From Bacteroidales bacterium (lineage in GTDB: Bacteria; Bacteroidota; Bacteroidia; Bacteroidales; BM520): a stretch of DNA of 14,342 bases. Shown piece by piece: positions 7,889 through 14,342 of this stretch. The stretch is from assembly GCA_023230285.1 (NCBI GenBank), contig JALNXP010000031.1, positions 1-14,342 on the forward strand, read 5' to 3'. A program made the position numbers and the translations under genes. Each line of letters starts with the position of its first letter. Positions within the stretch are counted from its first letter, which is position 1. The notes under the pieces are model-generated. The model saw only the letters and a list, made by a program, of their open reading frames with translations. It searched no databases and was not told where the DNA came from.

Positions 7889-8779
7889 ATGGCATTGATA
7901 GTAACTGATATTCAGCATTATTCCATAGAAGATGGGCCGGGAATACGTGACACAATCTTTTTGAAGGGTTGCAATCTTCGTTGCAAATGGTGTCACAATC
8001 CCGAGTCGTTGGATACGCACATTTCTCTTGGAATTGAGAAAAACCGATGTACCGGATGTGGGAGATGTTTTTCTCGTTGCCCTCAGAAGGTGATTTCCTC
8101 CAATGCAGAAGGAATCGTTGTCGATAGAGAAAAATGTGATGGTTGCGGTATATGTGTTGGAGAATGCTTTTCCAACGTATTTTCAATCGCCGGCAGGAGA
8201 ATGGAGTTGCAGGACGTGTTTGGGGAAGTAATGGTTGACAGACTTTATTTTGAGAATTCAAACGGGGGGGTAACCATTTCTGGAGGCGAACCGTTCCTGC
8301 AGTGGAAGGAGCTTGCCGACTTGCTAAAGATGTTTCACGATGCGGGCGTCCATACGATTGTCCAGACGAATCTCACCATGCCGTTTGAACCGGAGATTGC
8401 AGCAAGCCTTCCTTTTATCGACTTGTTCATGGTCGATCTGAAAGTGTTTGATGAAGATCTTCACCGAAAATGGACGGGGATGGGCAATGGTGCGATTCTT
8501 GGAAATTTGGAAGAACTGGACAGAAGAGGGAAGGATTTTGAAGTCCATACCCCTGTGGTCGAGGGGGTAAATGATAACGAGGAAGAAATCAGGCGCATTG
8601 TGCGTTTTCTCCGCTCTTTTGCCCATCTTTCTCGGTACAAACTTTTGGGGTATCACCCATTTGGTCTTTCCAAATACGATAAGTTTGGCATACCCGTCGG
8701 ATATACGAACGAGAGGCAGTTTCCATCAAGGCGATTGGATCAATTGCAGGTATTAGCGGATAAGGAGCTGGGAATATGA
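7889..8779 (+). CDS. Glycyl radical enzyme activase (radical SAM, with two-cluster ferredoxin insert)
   Basis: This 296-residue enzyme uses S-adenosylmethionine and a reduced [4Fe-4S] cluster to make the glycyl radical on the enzyme encoded next. The radical SAM motif CNLRCKWC (C28, C32, C35) is followed by a ferredoxin-like insert with two CxxCxxCxxxC sets: C54, C57, C60, C64 and C83, C86, C89, C93. SGGEP at 131-135 is the SAM-contacting motif. The two extra clusters place it with activases of glycerol/diol dehydratase, choline lyase and hydroxyproline dehydratase enzymes; the shorter PflA lacks this insert. It begins one base after the permease stop with no clear ribosome site, suggesting reinitiation, and its TGA overlaps the next ATG by four bases. 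The pairing with the downstream radical enzyme is firm; which electron donor is used is not visible. Confidence 0.95.
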   Translation: MALIVTDIQHYSIEDGPGIRDTIFLKGCNLRCKWCHNPESLDTHISLGIEKNRCTGCGRCFSRCPQKVISSNAEGIVVDREKCDGCGICVGECFSNVFSIAGRRMELQDVFGEVMVDRLYFENSNGGVTISGGEPFLQWKELADLLKMFHDAGVHTIVQTNLTMPFEPEIAASLPFIDLFMVDLKVFDEDLHRKWTGMGNGAILGNLEELDRRGKDFEVHTPVVEGVNDNEEEIRRIVRFLRSFAHLSRYKLLGYHPFGLSKYDKFGIPVGYTNERQFPSRRLDQLQVLADKELGI

Positions 8780-10980
8780 ATTCCACTGTATACTGGGAAC
8801 GATTGGCACGGTTGAGAGAGAAAAAACTGGCGCAAACCCAAGAGAAGTTGGAATATGAGGGGTATCTTGATGAAGATGATTATGGTCGTGTCGTGCCCAC
8901 TTTCTCATGGAGTATCATCCCAAATGATCCCGACGGTAATTTTTACGGTATCGACGGTTGGACGGAAAACTTTTGCGATTTGATGGAAAAGCATGCCACG
9001 TACATAGATCCTGACGATGCGTTCACTGGCAAGTGGATGTATTTCATGTCAAAAATGCGTCCATACAAATACAAAGAACAGTTGTTGCCGAAATCTTTGA
9101 AACGGTCCATTGAACTCTACAAGTTGGATGCGGGAATTGGGTTCGATGCTCATTTCTGTCCGGATTACAAGATGGGGCTTTCCTTGGGGTGGGGCGGACT
9201 CCTCAAGAAGATCGGCAAGTACAAGGCCATCCATCCTGATAAATCTCATTTCTATGAATGTCACGCCGAAGTCATCAAGAGCATCCAGGTCTGGATCCAA
9301 CATCACATTGAAGCGTTGGCAAAACTTGGGGAAGAGACGGATGATCTTGAACTCCGCAACGAATATCGTGTGAAGTTGGAAACGAACAAAGCCGTGAAGG
9401 ACGATCCCCCCACCACCTATCGCCAAGTGCTCCAATGGATCATCTGGTATCATTTGGCCTCAAGGACATTCAACAGGGATGGTGCTGGCGGGCAACTTGA
9501 TTCATTGTTGCAGCCATATTATGAGAATGACGTGAAAGCGGGGAGGATCACCCGTGACGAAGCCGTTTACCAGATGGGATGTTTTCTGATCAACGATCCC
9601 GTCTATTGGCAGATAGGAGGTCCCGATAAGGACGGAAAAGATCAGAGTTGCGAAATGTCCTACATCATCCTCGATGCTGCTGAGAAAATCAATGTTACTT
9701 TGAATCTTACGCTTCGTGTACACGACGGAATGGACATGAAACTTTTTGACAAGGCAGTGCGCCTTCTGGTGAAACATAAGGAAGCTTGGCCTCGTTTTTC
9801 CGGTGACAAAGCATTGGTTTCCGGTTTCTGCGCCCTTGGTTATCCCGTTTCTTTAGCTCGTCAGCGTATCGCTGTCGGTTGTAACTGGATGTCGCTACCA
9901 GGAATGGAGTACACGCTCAATGATTTATTTAAGATTAATTTCGCCAAGGTGTTTGAAGTTGCATGGCAGGACATGATGAAGCGTTGCGGATATCCCGGTC
10001 TTGGAGGGGACATCGGGACGTACAACCCGGTGGTAAAGGGCAGTATGAAGCGGACAATAGAAGTCCCATCGGTTAAGCTTCTCTGGGATCTGTTCTCAAA
10101 CCACCTTTCCCAAGCCGTCCAAGCCACTGCTGACGCGATGAGGTTTCATCTTCATGTGCAAAAAGACAATGAGGTGGAGCTGTTGCTGAACTTGCTGAGT
10201 CACGGTCCACTGGAAAAAGGGCTTGACATCAGTAATGGGGGAGCCATGTACTACAACCTGGCGATTGATGGTGCCGGTCTTGGTACTGTCGCCGATTGTT
10301 TTACTGCCGTTCAACAACGGATTGAAGAGGAAAAACGGATTGGTTGGGAAACTCTCAACATGGAGCTTCGGACCAGTTGGGCTGGCGATGATGGGGAGCA
10401 GTACAGGTTGATGATGCTTTCCAGCAAACATTATGGTTCCAGCGAGGAAGGGCTTGCATGGGGTAAAAAGGTGGAACGTTTGTTTACTTCATTGGTTCTT
10501 GCCCAGCGTAAAGGCAATCTCGTTTTCATACCAGGATTGTTCTCTTGGGCAAAATCGCATATTCTCGGGAAAGATGTCGGAGCCACTCCAAACGGGAGAC
10601 GGTACGGGGACCCCATTACCCATGGGGCGAACCCATCGAAGACATTTGAAGGCGAATTCAATGCCATTGCATTAGCGACCACCATAGCTCAGGTACAACC
10701 CGGATACGGCAATACGGCACCTTTGCAATTGGAATTTGACCCATTCATGCAGGACAATGATCCTGTCAAACTGGTAGAAGCGGTGATTCTCACCCATTTC
10801 CAGATGGGGGGTACTTTAATTAACGTGAACATTCTGAATAAGGATCAACTTCTGGATGCGAACAAACATCCGGAAAAATATCCCGATCTCGTCGTGCGTG
10901 TCACAGGATTTACCGCATATTTTTGTATGCTTACTCCTGAATTTCGTCAGATGGTTGTCGACAGGGTGGTCAATGGATGA
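8776..10980 (+). CDS. Glycyl radical enzyme of unassigned substrate class
   Basis: This 734-residue protein is related to the PFL/glycerol-dehydratase superfamily and should be oxygen-sensitive and cytoplasmic. The C-terminal glycyl radical motif RVTGFTAYF carries G711 as the radical site. The thiyl cysteine is C369 in IAVGCNWMSLPG; the 342-residue spacing from C369 to G711 resembles that of known family members. Other family signatures are GGPDKDGKD at 281-289 with CEMSY after it, and WPRFSGDKAL at 338-347. Known dehydratases, decarboxylases and C-N or C-S lyases carry Glu two residues after the Cys (GCxE); here that position is W371, and the double-Cys of pyruvate formate-lyase is also absent. 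It is also shorter than most members (about 780-850). AAGGAG eight bases before the ATG and the 4-base overlap with the activase fix the start. Linkage to sugar uptake and GH38 suggests a carbohydrate-derived substrate (inference). Confidence 0.93.
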   Translation: MNSTVYWERLARLREKKLAQTQEKLEYEGYLDEDDYGRVVPTFSWSIIPNDPDGNFYGIDGWTENFCDLMEKHATYIDPDDAFTGKWMYFMSKMRPYKYKEQLLPKSLKRSIELYKLDAGIGFDAHFCPDYKMGLSLGWGGLLKKIGKYKAIHPDKSHFYECHAEVIKSIQVWIQHHIEALAKLGEETDDLELRNEYRVKLETNKAVKDDPPTTYRQVLQWIIWYHLASRTFNRDGAGGQLDSLLQPYYENDVKAGRITRDEAVYQMGCFLINDPVYWQIGGPDKDGKDQSCEMSYIILDAAEKINVTLNLTLRVHDGMDMKLFDKAVRLLVKHKEAWPRFSGDKALVSGFCALGYPVSLARQRIAVGCNWMSLPGMEYTLNDLFKINFAKVFEVAWQDMMKRCGYPGLGGDIGTYNPVVKGSMKRTIEVPSVKLLWDLFSNHLSQAVQATADAMRFHLHVQKDNEVELLLNLLSHGPLEKGLDISNGGAMYYNLAIDGAGLGTVADCFTAVQQRIEEEKRIGWETLNMELRTSWAGDDGEQYRLMMLSSKHYGSSEEGLAWGKKVERLFTSLVLAQRKGNLVFIPGLFSWAKSHILGKDVGATPNGRRYGDPITHGANPSKTFEGEFNAIALATTIAQVQPGYGNTAPLQLEFDPFMQDNDPVKLVEAVILTHFQMGGTLINVNILNKDQLLDANKHPEKYPDLVVRVTGFTAYFCMLTPEFRQMVVDRVVNG

Positions 10981-11048
10981 AAGTATTGTTACGCCGTTCG
11001 TGAAGCAGAACGGAAACAGATGAGACAGTGGAAGGGCCAAACTCTTCG

Positions 11049-11107
11049 GGATCGCAAGTTCTCGGAAGGTTTGCCATTTCTTCTGCTGTTGCGATCCTTT
11101 TTGTTTC
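11049..11107 (+). terminator. Terminator of the transporter-GRE operon (long stem)
   Basis: A perfect 9-bp stem, GGATCGCAA (11049-11057) with TTGCGATCC (11089-11097), encloses 31 bases that can form a smaller GGAAG/CTTC helix, and TTTTTGTTT follows. It lies about 70 bases after the TGA at 10978-10980. A separate 6-bp hairpin, CCGTTC (10994-10999) with GAACGG (11008-11013), has no T run and may instead protect the message end. Confidence 0.65.
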
Positions 11108-11136
11108 GTCCTGTTTTTTTGACGATTTTATTTTTT
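11106..11136 (+). terminator. Possible second, weaker terminator in tandem
   Basis: TCGTC (11106-11110) pairs with GACGA (11121-11125) across a 10-base T-rich loop and is followed by TTTTATTTTTT (11126-11136). The 5-bp stem is weak, but its position immediately behind the long-stem hairpin suggests a backup. No gene is supported in 10981-11248; the short frames there are T-rich translation noise running through these hairpins. Confidence 0.4.
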
Positions 11137-11202
11137 GTCGCCGACGTCATCTTCAGGTTGTTCCATCGTATTCTCTGCATAGCGATGTCCCCTTGGCTAG
11201 TG

Positions 11203-11245
11203 TTGACAATTCAATCTATATGGGATATATTTCTAATAAGAATTA
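11203..11245 (+). promoter_or_regulatory. Promoter and candidate Per box of the regulator-rubrerythrin unit
   Basis: A perfect -35 TTGACA (11203-11208), a 17-base spacer and -10 TATATT (11226-11231) form a strong predicted promoter. TTCTAATAAGAATTA (11231-11245) overlaps the end of the -10 box and matches the Bacillus Per box TTATAATNATTATAA at 10 of 14 fixed positions, with an inner TTCT/AGAA inverted repeat. Binding there would give autorepression. Transcription should start near 11238, leaving only about ten bases before the ATG. Confidence 0.6.
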
Positions 11246-11248
11246 ATT

Positions 11249-11656
11249 ATGAATACTGAAAAACGGCAAACCATACAGAAAGAACTGGTACTGGAAGCGG
11301 TACTTGCCTCGGGCGACCATCCCAACGCCGAGGAAATATACCGGCGGGTCGCTGAAAAGCATCCTTCCGTCAGCCGTTCCACCGTATATCGGAATCTTCA
11401 TAATCTTGTTGAGGAGAAGAGGATTCAGGCGGTGAAGGTGACGGACGGCCCGGAACATTTTGACAGGACGCTTTCTCCCCATTATCATATCCAATGTACA
11501 GTCTGCAAGCGGGTCAGTGACGTGTGTATAGCTTCGGGCGATAGTCCTGAAAGTATCGTTGATGCTTCCGGATACTTGGTGGAGGGCAAGGACGTCATCT
11601 ACCGGGGGATTTGTCCCGAATGTCAACATAAAATCCGACATTTTCAAGGAGTGTAG
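11249..11656 (+). CDS. PerR-like Fur-family metalloregulator (peroxide sensor type)
   Basis: This 135-residue repressor has the Fur fold: an N-terminal winged helix with recognition helix [10 protein letters not shown] (41-50) and a C-terminal dimer domain. The structural zinc site is CxxC twice (C83, C86 and C122, C125). The regulatory site fits PerR more than Fur: H24, D72 in HFDRT, H78 and H80 in PHYHIQC, and D91 in KRVSDV, matching the His/Asp ligand set whose His residues are oxidised by peroxide in Bacillus PerR. Function as an Fe/Mn-dependent peroxide-responsive repressor of oxidative-defence genes is inferred from these residues. There is almost no ribosome-binding site before the ATG, and the predicted 5' untranslated region is about 10 bases. 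Rubrerythrin follows four bases after its TAG, a classic PerR target. Zur or Fur roles are less likely. Confidence 0.85.
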   Translation: MNTEKRQTIQKELVLEAVLASGDHPNAEEIYRRVAEKHPSVSRSTVYRNLHNLVEEKRIQAVKVTDGPEHFDRTLSPHYHIQCTVCKRVSDVCIASGDSPESIVDASGYLVEGKDVIYRGICPECQHKIRHFQGV

Positions 11657-11660
11657 TGGT

Positions 11661-12203
11661 ATGGAACTGAAAGGATCAAAGACGGAGAAAAATTTGCAGG
11701 CGGCGTTTGCCGGTGAGTCTCAGGCGAGAAACAAGTATACCTATTTTTCGTCAAAGGCCCGCAAAGAGGGGTATGTTCAGATCGCGAACATCTTCGAAGA
11801 GACCGCGAACAACGAAAAGGAACATGCGAAGATCTGGTTTAAATTGCTTCAGGATTCCGGAGACATCGCCGATACCGCATCCAACTTGAAAACCGCTGCG
11901 GCGGGCGAGAATTACGAATGGACTGACATGTATGTCGGATTTGCAAAAGAAGCGAGAGCCGAAGGTTTCACCAAGATCGCCACGTTGTTCGAGATGGTTG
12001 CGGCCATCGAGAAGACTCATGAAGAGCGTTATCTAGCTTTGCTGAAGAACGTCCAGGAAGGGGTGGTTTTCAGCCGTGACGGAGAGCAGATCTGGAGATG
12101 TTCGAATTGCGGCCACATCGTCATCGGAAAGAAAGCCCCCGGCGTTTGCCCGGTATGCGGGCATCCACAAGCGTATTTCGAGTTGGTCGCCAAAAACTAC
12201 TAG
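11661..12203 (+). CDS. rbr: Rubrerythrin (non-haem diiron peroxidase)
   Basis: This 180-residue protein reduces hydrogen peroxide to water in anaerobes, taking electrons from NAD(P)H through a rubredoxin-type partner. The N-terminal four-helix bundle supplies the diiron ligands: E19, E52 with H55 (ExxH), E83 with E86 (ExxE), and E117 with H120 (ExxH). The C-terminal rubredoxin-like domain has C147, C150, C163 and C166 binding one iron. AAGGAG nine bases before the ATG at 11661 sets this start; a longer in-frame opening back to 11559 only reads through the end of the regulator gene. It is the second gene of the PerR-like unit, four bases downstream, so it is probably derepressed by peroxide. 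It would also shield the oxygen-labile glycyl radical enzyme in the cell, although the two units are transcribed separately. Confidence 0.97.
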   Translation: MELKGSKTEKNLQAAFAGESQARNKYTYFSSKARKEGYVQIANIFEETANNEKEHAKIWFKLLQDSGDIADTASNLKTAAAGENYEWTDMYVGFAKEARAEGFTKIATLFEMVAAIEKTHEERYLALLKNVQEGVVFSRDGEQIWRCSNCGHIVIGKKAPGVCPVCGHPQAYFELVAKNY

Positions 12204-12222
12204 AGTTGTTGTTTGGATCCAG

Positions 12223-12249
12223 AACCGGAGGCATACGTCTCCGGTTTTT
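12223..12249 (+). terminator. Rho-independent terminator after rubrerythrin
   Basis: AACCGGAG (12223-12230) pairs with CTCCGGTT (12239-12246), extended inward by a G-T wobble and a C-G pair around an ATAC loop, followed by TTTTT. The end overlaps the stop codon of the convergent minus-strand gene (12248-12250). On the minus strand no T run follows the stem, so it serves rubrerythrin only. Confidence 0.9.
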
Positions 12250-12451
12250 AGTTGTCTTGGATGGCGTCGAGGATTCTGTTCGGGATCGTGACATCCTGCA
12301 TGGTTTGTTCGGCCTCAAGGACCGCGTCGAAAACTTCATCGAGGTCTTCTTCGTCCAACGTTTCGTCTCCTGAAAAATCGAACAGAAATAAACGCGGGAT
12401 ACGGGAAAGGAACGCAATTTCTTCCGTGGTGAATAATTCCGAGGGCTTCAT
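12248..12451 (-). CDS. Small acidic protein of unknown function
   Basis: I do not recognise this 67-residue protein. It starts MKPSELFTTEEIAFL, has a hydrophobic patch IPRLFLFDFSG at about residues 18-28, and then a strongly acidic, helix-prone half with a run of Glu and Asp (ETLDEEDLDEVFDAVLEAE, about 30-48). No Cys, His-rich, membrane or helix-turn-helix feature is visible. Its ATG overlaps the TGA of the amidohydrolase in an ATGA (12448-12451), and AAGGA sits six bases upstream, so it is translated and coupled to that gene. This arrangement suggests a partner or accessory protein of the amidohydrolase, but nothing in the sequence proves it. The TAA lies in the T run of the convergent rubrerythrin terminator. 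Confidence 0.7.
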   Translation of the reverse strand: MKPSELFTTEEIAFLSRIPRLFLFDFSGDETLDEEDLDEVFDAVLEAEQTMQDVTIPNRILDAIQDN

Positions 12452-13704
12452 GTCGTTTCCTTCAATCCGAGGAACGCCATCGGATTCGTCTGAGCGAAGC
12501 GGATGACATCGGCATCTGAGAAGCCGCTCCGTGCGAAAAGCTCATAGTATTGGGTGTAGGATTCCACCTTCAGCAAATTAATGGAGAAATCGCTGCCGAA
12601 CATCATTCTTTGTTTCAGTTCCTCTCTTGTTCTTTCGTCTTGCGCCGCAAGGTACGTAAGCACTTCTTCGTAGAATGTCGCAATAGTCCCCGAGAAGGAG
12701 AAATCACTCATCACGTGTGGGTATATTTTCATCAGTTCGATGATCTGATGAAACCATGGAGAACTTGGTTGTCCCGCGACCGTAGCCGCGATCGCATTGA
12801 GTGTAGCGCGGGATTTCCCGCTGTACTGCGTTCCGAAGTGGGCGAAGTCCAGACGAAGCTCGGGATAGCGCTCCAATGCGGGAATATAATGGTTGGGGCT
12901 TGTCCACTCCCATGAATATTTCGTCGGATAGGTTCGGAATCCTTGGTCATCGCAATGGGTGATGACGGGAAGATCGTAGGTGGTGCAGAACTGATACAGT
13001 GCTTCGACTTTTTTTCGTTCTTCCTTTTCTTTCGGCCATGCATCGAAACCAAGAGGCGGGTAGAATTTCACCCCAAAAAACCGTTTTTTCGTGTGTCGTT
13101 CCCGGATGATGACATGATCTGTCGTGACATACGTATCCAACAGGCACTCGATTTCTTTCAGTGTATGTGCCTTCGGGTTGATGCCAAGAAATGGAAAGAT
13201 ATCGAACAGATGATGTTCTCTCGTCCCGTAATACGCTTCGATACCTGCAACGGTGTCTTCTGCGTAATCTGCGATCTTGTTTTCTCCTGGCTGTGTGTAG
13301 TACATTTTTTGTTTTTCCGATTCAAGGATGGAGAAATCCATCAAAAGCGGACAAAGGGCGACTCTGTCAAATTCCATGTCGCGGAAATGGAATTTCCCGT
13401 CCCTGAAAAACGGTTTCTCTGGATATGGAAGAAGCGGGGATCGGTTGGTGTACGTTCCGGCGAGATCGTCCTCCATCATGGCAAGAATTCGCTCAATGGG
13501 ACCTTCGAACGCACGGAGTGTATTCATCAATGTGGAAAACATGTTGCCGACATTCAGATTCCGCATCGTCAGAATGTAGGAAGGGGAGAGCGCTCCGCTT
13601 CGAAGGAAATCGGGGAGACTGGAATCGATCGAGTTGATGAAACTCACCAGATTGGGATGCTGCAACGTCATCACGTGGCAATGCGGATCGAAGAAATACT
13701 GCAT
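12448..13704 (-). CDS. Amidohydrolase-superfamily (Amidohydrolase_2-like) metal-dependent hydrolase
   Basis: This 418-residue TIM-barrel protein has the metal-site pattern of the superfamily: DPHCH at residues 6-10 (H8 and H10), LPVITHCDDQG with H250, LDFAHFG with H289, and MFGSDF with D372, the conserved Asp after the last strand. K213 in FFGVKFYPPLGF could be a further active-site or metal-bridging residue. The ending TNPMAFLGL is typical of Amidohydrolase_2 members, which include decarboxylases and lactone or amide hydrolases. The substrate cannot be assigned. At 418 residues it is longer than the usual 270-350, with an insertion in about residues 30-160. The ATG at 13704 has no clear ribosome site; the frame stays open upstream to 13768 but has no ATG, GTG or TTG there, so this start is the best choice. 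It is followed by the small acidic protein in a 4-base overlap. Confidence 0.85.
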   Translation of the reverse strand: MQYFFDPHCHVMTLQHPNLVSFINSIDSSLPDFLRSGALSPSYILTMRNLNVGNMFSTLMNTLRAFEGPIERILAMMEDDLAGTYTNRSPLLPYPEKPFFRDGKFHFRDMEFDRVALCPLLMDFSILESEKQKMYYTQPGENKIADYAEDTVAGIEAYYGTREHHLFDIFPFLGINPKAHTLKEIECLLDTYVTTDHVIIRERHTKKRFFGVKFYPPLGFDAWPKEKEERKKVEALYQFCTTYDLPVITHCDDQGFRTYPTKYSWEWTSPNHYIPALERYPELRLDFAHFGTQYSGKSRATLNAIAATVAGQPSSPWFHQIIELMKIYPHVMSDFSFSGTIATFYEEVLTYLAAQDERTREELKQRMMFGSDFSINLLKVESYTQYYELFARSGFSDADVIRFAQTNPMAFLGLKETT

Positions 13705-14342
13705 GGCGATATCATACAGGAGAGTATGTCCGCCGGCAAGATGAGGGGTGTGTGGTTGGTCATTGCATTATCACTTGGTTAATCGGAAGAGTTTGAAACG
13801 TGGATATGCACTCATCGCAGGTGTGGCACGTATTTTGTGCCCGAACAAGAATTGTCCAACTTATCTTGATACAGATCCCATGAATCTTTCTCCCCGAATT
13901 GCCGATGGGAGAGGTAGTCGATACCCGAATGCTTTTGTATCGGGTTGCGATAGTGAGCAGATACATTCCTTTCTGTCCGTGTGATTTCTTGGATCGGCGA
14001 GGCCATTTTCAGTGTTCTGGAGAATGATCCTGTCATTGGAGATTCTTTCTTACGATTGTTTGGGCGGTAAACACAGGGGTATGTAGGAGTCGTTGATCGA
14101 TTTTTTCCGCATATGTTTGTTACAATGCCTCCATGACGAACCGTTCCGTCATCTTGTCTTCCTCAGCCTATGTGCACATCCAAAATGACGAAGCTTTCCG
14201 TTGCGGGGATGTAAATAGTGTTTTCAAAGTCGTATCCGGCCCTTCCCATCGGCTTTAAACACCCTGTTGAAATTGATGTTTGTCCAGTTTGTCATGGTCT
14301 TTACGTCCATTTCTACAGTATGTTCTTGCCTTCTTTTCCTTA
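13705..14342. other. Gene-poor region, possible decayed gene end
   Basis: I see no convincing gene in these 638 bases. Short frames occur on both strands, but none has a ribosome site, a recognisable motif and a sensible ending together. On the minus strand, two short frames (a 28-codon frame beginning near 14310 and a 29-codon frame 14163-14249) read like protein and would join by a single frameshift near 14240-14250, which might be a remnant. A possible minus-strand -10 for the amidohydrolase, GATAAT, lies at plus 13767-13772 without a good -35. Small hairpins are present at 13825-13841 (GGCAC/GTGCC) and 13923-13945 (ACCCGA/TCGGGT), both without T runs. No tRNA or repeat array was noticed. 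Confidence 0.5.

Noticed and set aside
8776..10980. Annotation as pyruvate formate-lyase or glycerol dehydratase
   Set aside because: It lacks the double Cys of formate-lyase and the GCxE loop of glycerol and diol dehydratases, and there are no companion genes for either pathway.
11020..11259. 79-codon hydrophobic frame between the radical enzyme and the PerR-like gene
   Set aside because: It runs through both terminator hairpins, the predicted promoter and the start of the next gene. Its hydrophobicity comes from T-rich DNA.
11559..11660. Extended N-terminus of rubrerythrin
   Set aside because: This part overlaps the end of the regulator gene, and the ATG at 11661 with AAGGAG nine bases upstream gives a standard-length rubrerythrin.
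12943..13782. 279-codon plus-strand frame antisense to the amidohydrolase
   Set aside because: The minus-strand protein carries the ordered metal-site motifs HxH, H, H and D; the antisense frame shows no motif and starts without a ribosome site.
13812..14036. 74-codon minus-strand frame considered as a transposase remnant
   Set aside because: No conserved transposase motif, terminal inverted repeat or target duplication could be seen around it.
14133..14258. 41-codon plus-strand frame starting ATG near the right edge, with a TACAAT-like -10 upstream
   Set aside because: No ribosome site, no good -35 at a proper spacing and no recognisable motif; its opposite strand looks at least as protein-like.

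Overview
The window reads as chromosomal DNA of an obligately or mainly anaerobic bacterium. It carries an oxygen-sensitive glycyl radical enzyme with its activase, a PerR-type peroxide sensor beside rubrerythrin, and a ROK-controlled sugar uptake locus. The gene mix, moderate GC of the coding DNA and a solute-binding protein with a signal peptide but no clear lipobox would fit a Sphaerochaeta-like spirochaete. That assignment is an inference from gene content, not a match I can verify.

Layout. (1) 2-460: the C-terminal tail of a protein entering from the left, built on a 51-bp tandem repeat encoding an Arg/Gly/Asp-rich repeat and followed by a good terminator. (2) 754-4632, minus strand: a two-gene unit with a divergent GH38 (alpha-mannosidase family) glycoside hydrolase followed by a ROK-family repressor. 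(3) 4633-4844: a very AT-rich divergent promoter region with two TTGACA promoters and a cluster of AGTTAAA-type inverted repeats, the likely ROK operators. (4) 4845-10980, plus strand: a tightly packed operon of solute-binding protein, two MalF/MalG-type permeases, glycyl radical enzyme activase and glycyl radical enzyme. Terminators follow. (5) 11203-12249: a PerR-like regulator and rubrerythrin with their own promoter, a candidate Per box and a terminator. (6) 12248-13704, minus strand: a TIM-barrel amidohydrolase overlapping a small acidic protein of unknown function. (7) 13705-14342: no convincing gene, perhaps a decayed gene end near 14163-14342.

How it may work (inference). Regions 2-4 look like one inducible system. 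An ABC importer that borrows an ATPase encoded elsewhere brings in a glycoside or oligosaccharide, the cytoplasmic GH38 enzyme cleaves it, the ROK protein senses a product, and the glycyl radical enzyme carries out a radical step on a released sugar or aglycone. The glycyl radical enzyme has the invariant radical Gly (G711) and thiyl Cys (C369). The Cys sits in a GCNW loop instead of the GCxE loop of the known dehydratases, decarboxylases and C-N/C-S lyases, so its reaction cannot be read from a characterised relative. It is the most promising undescribed element in the window.
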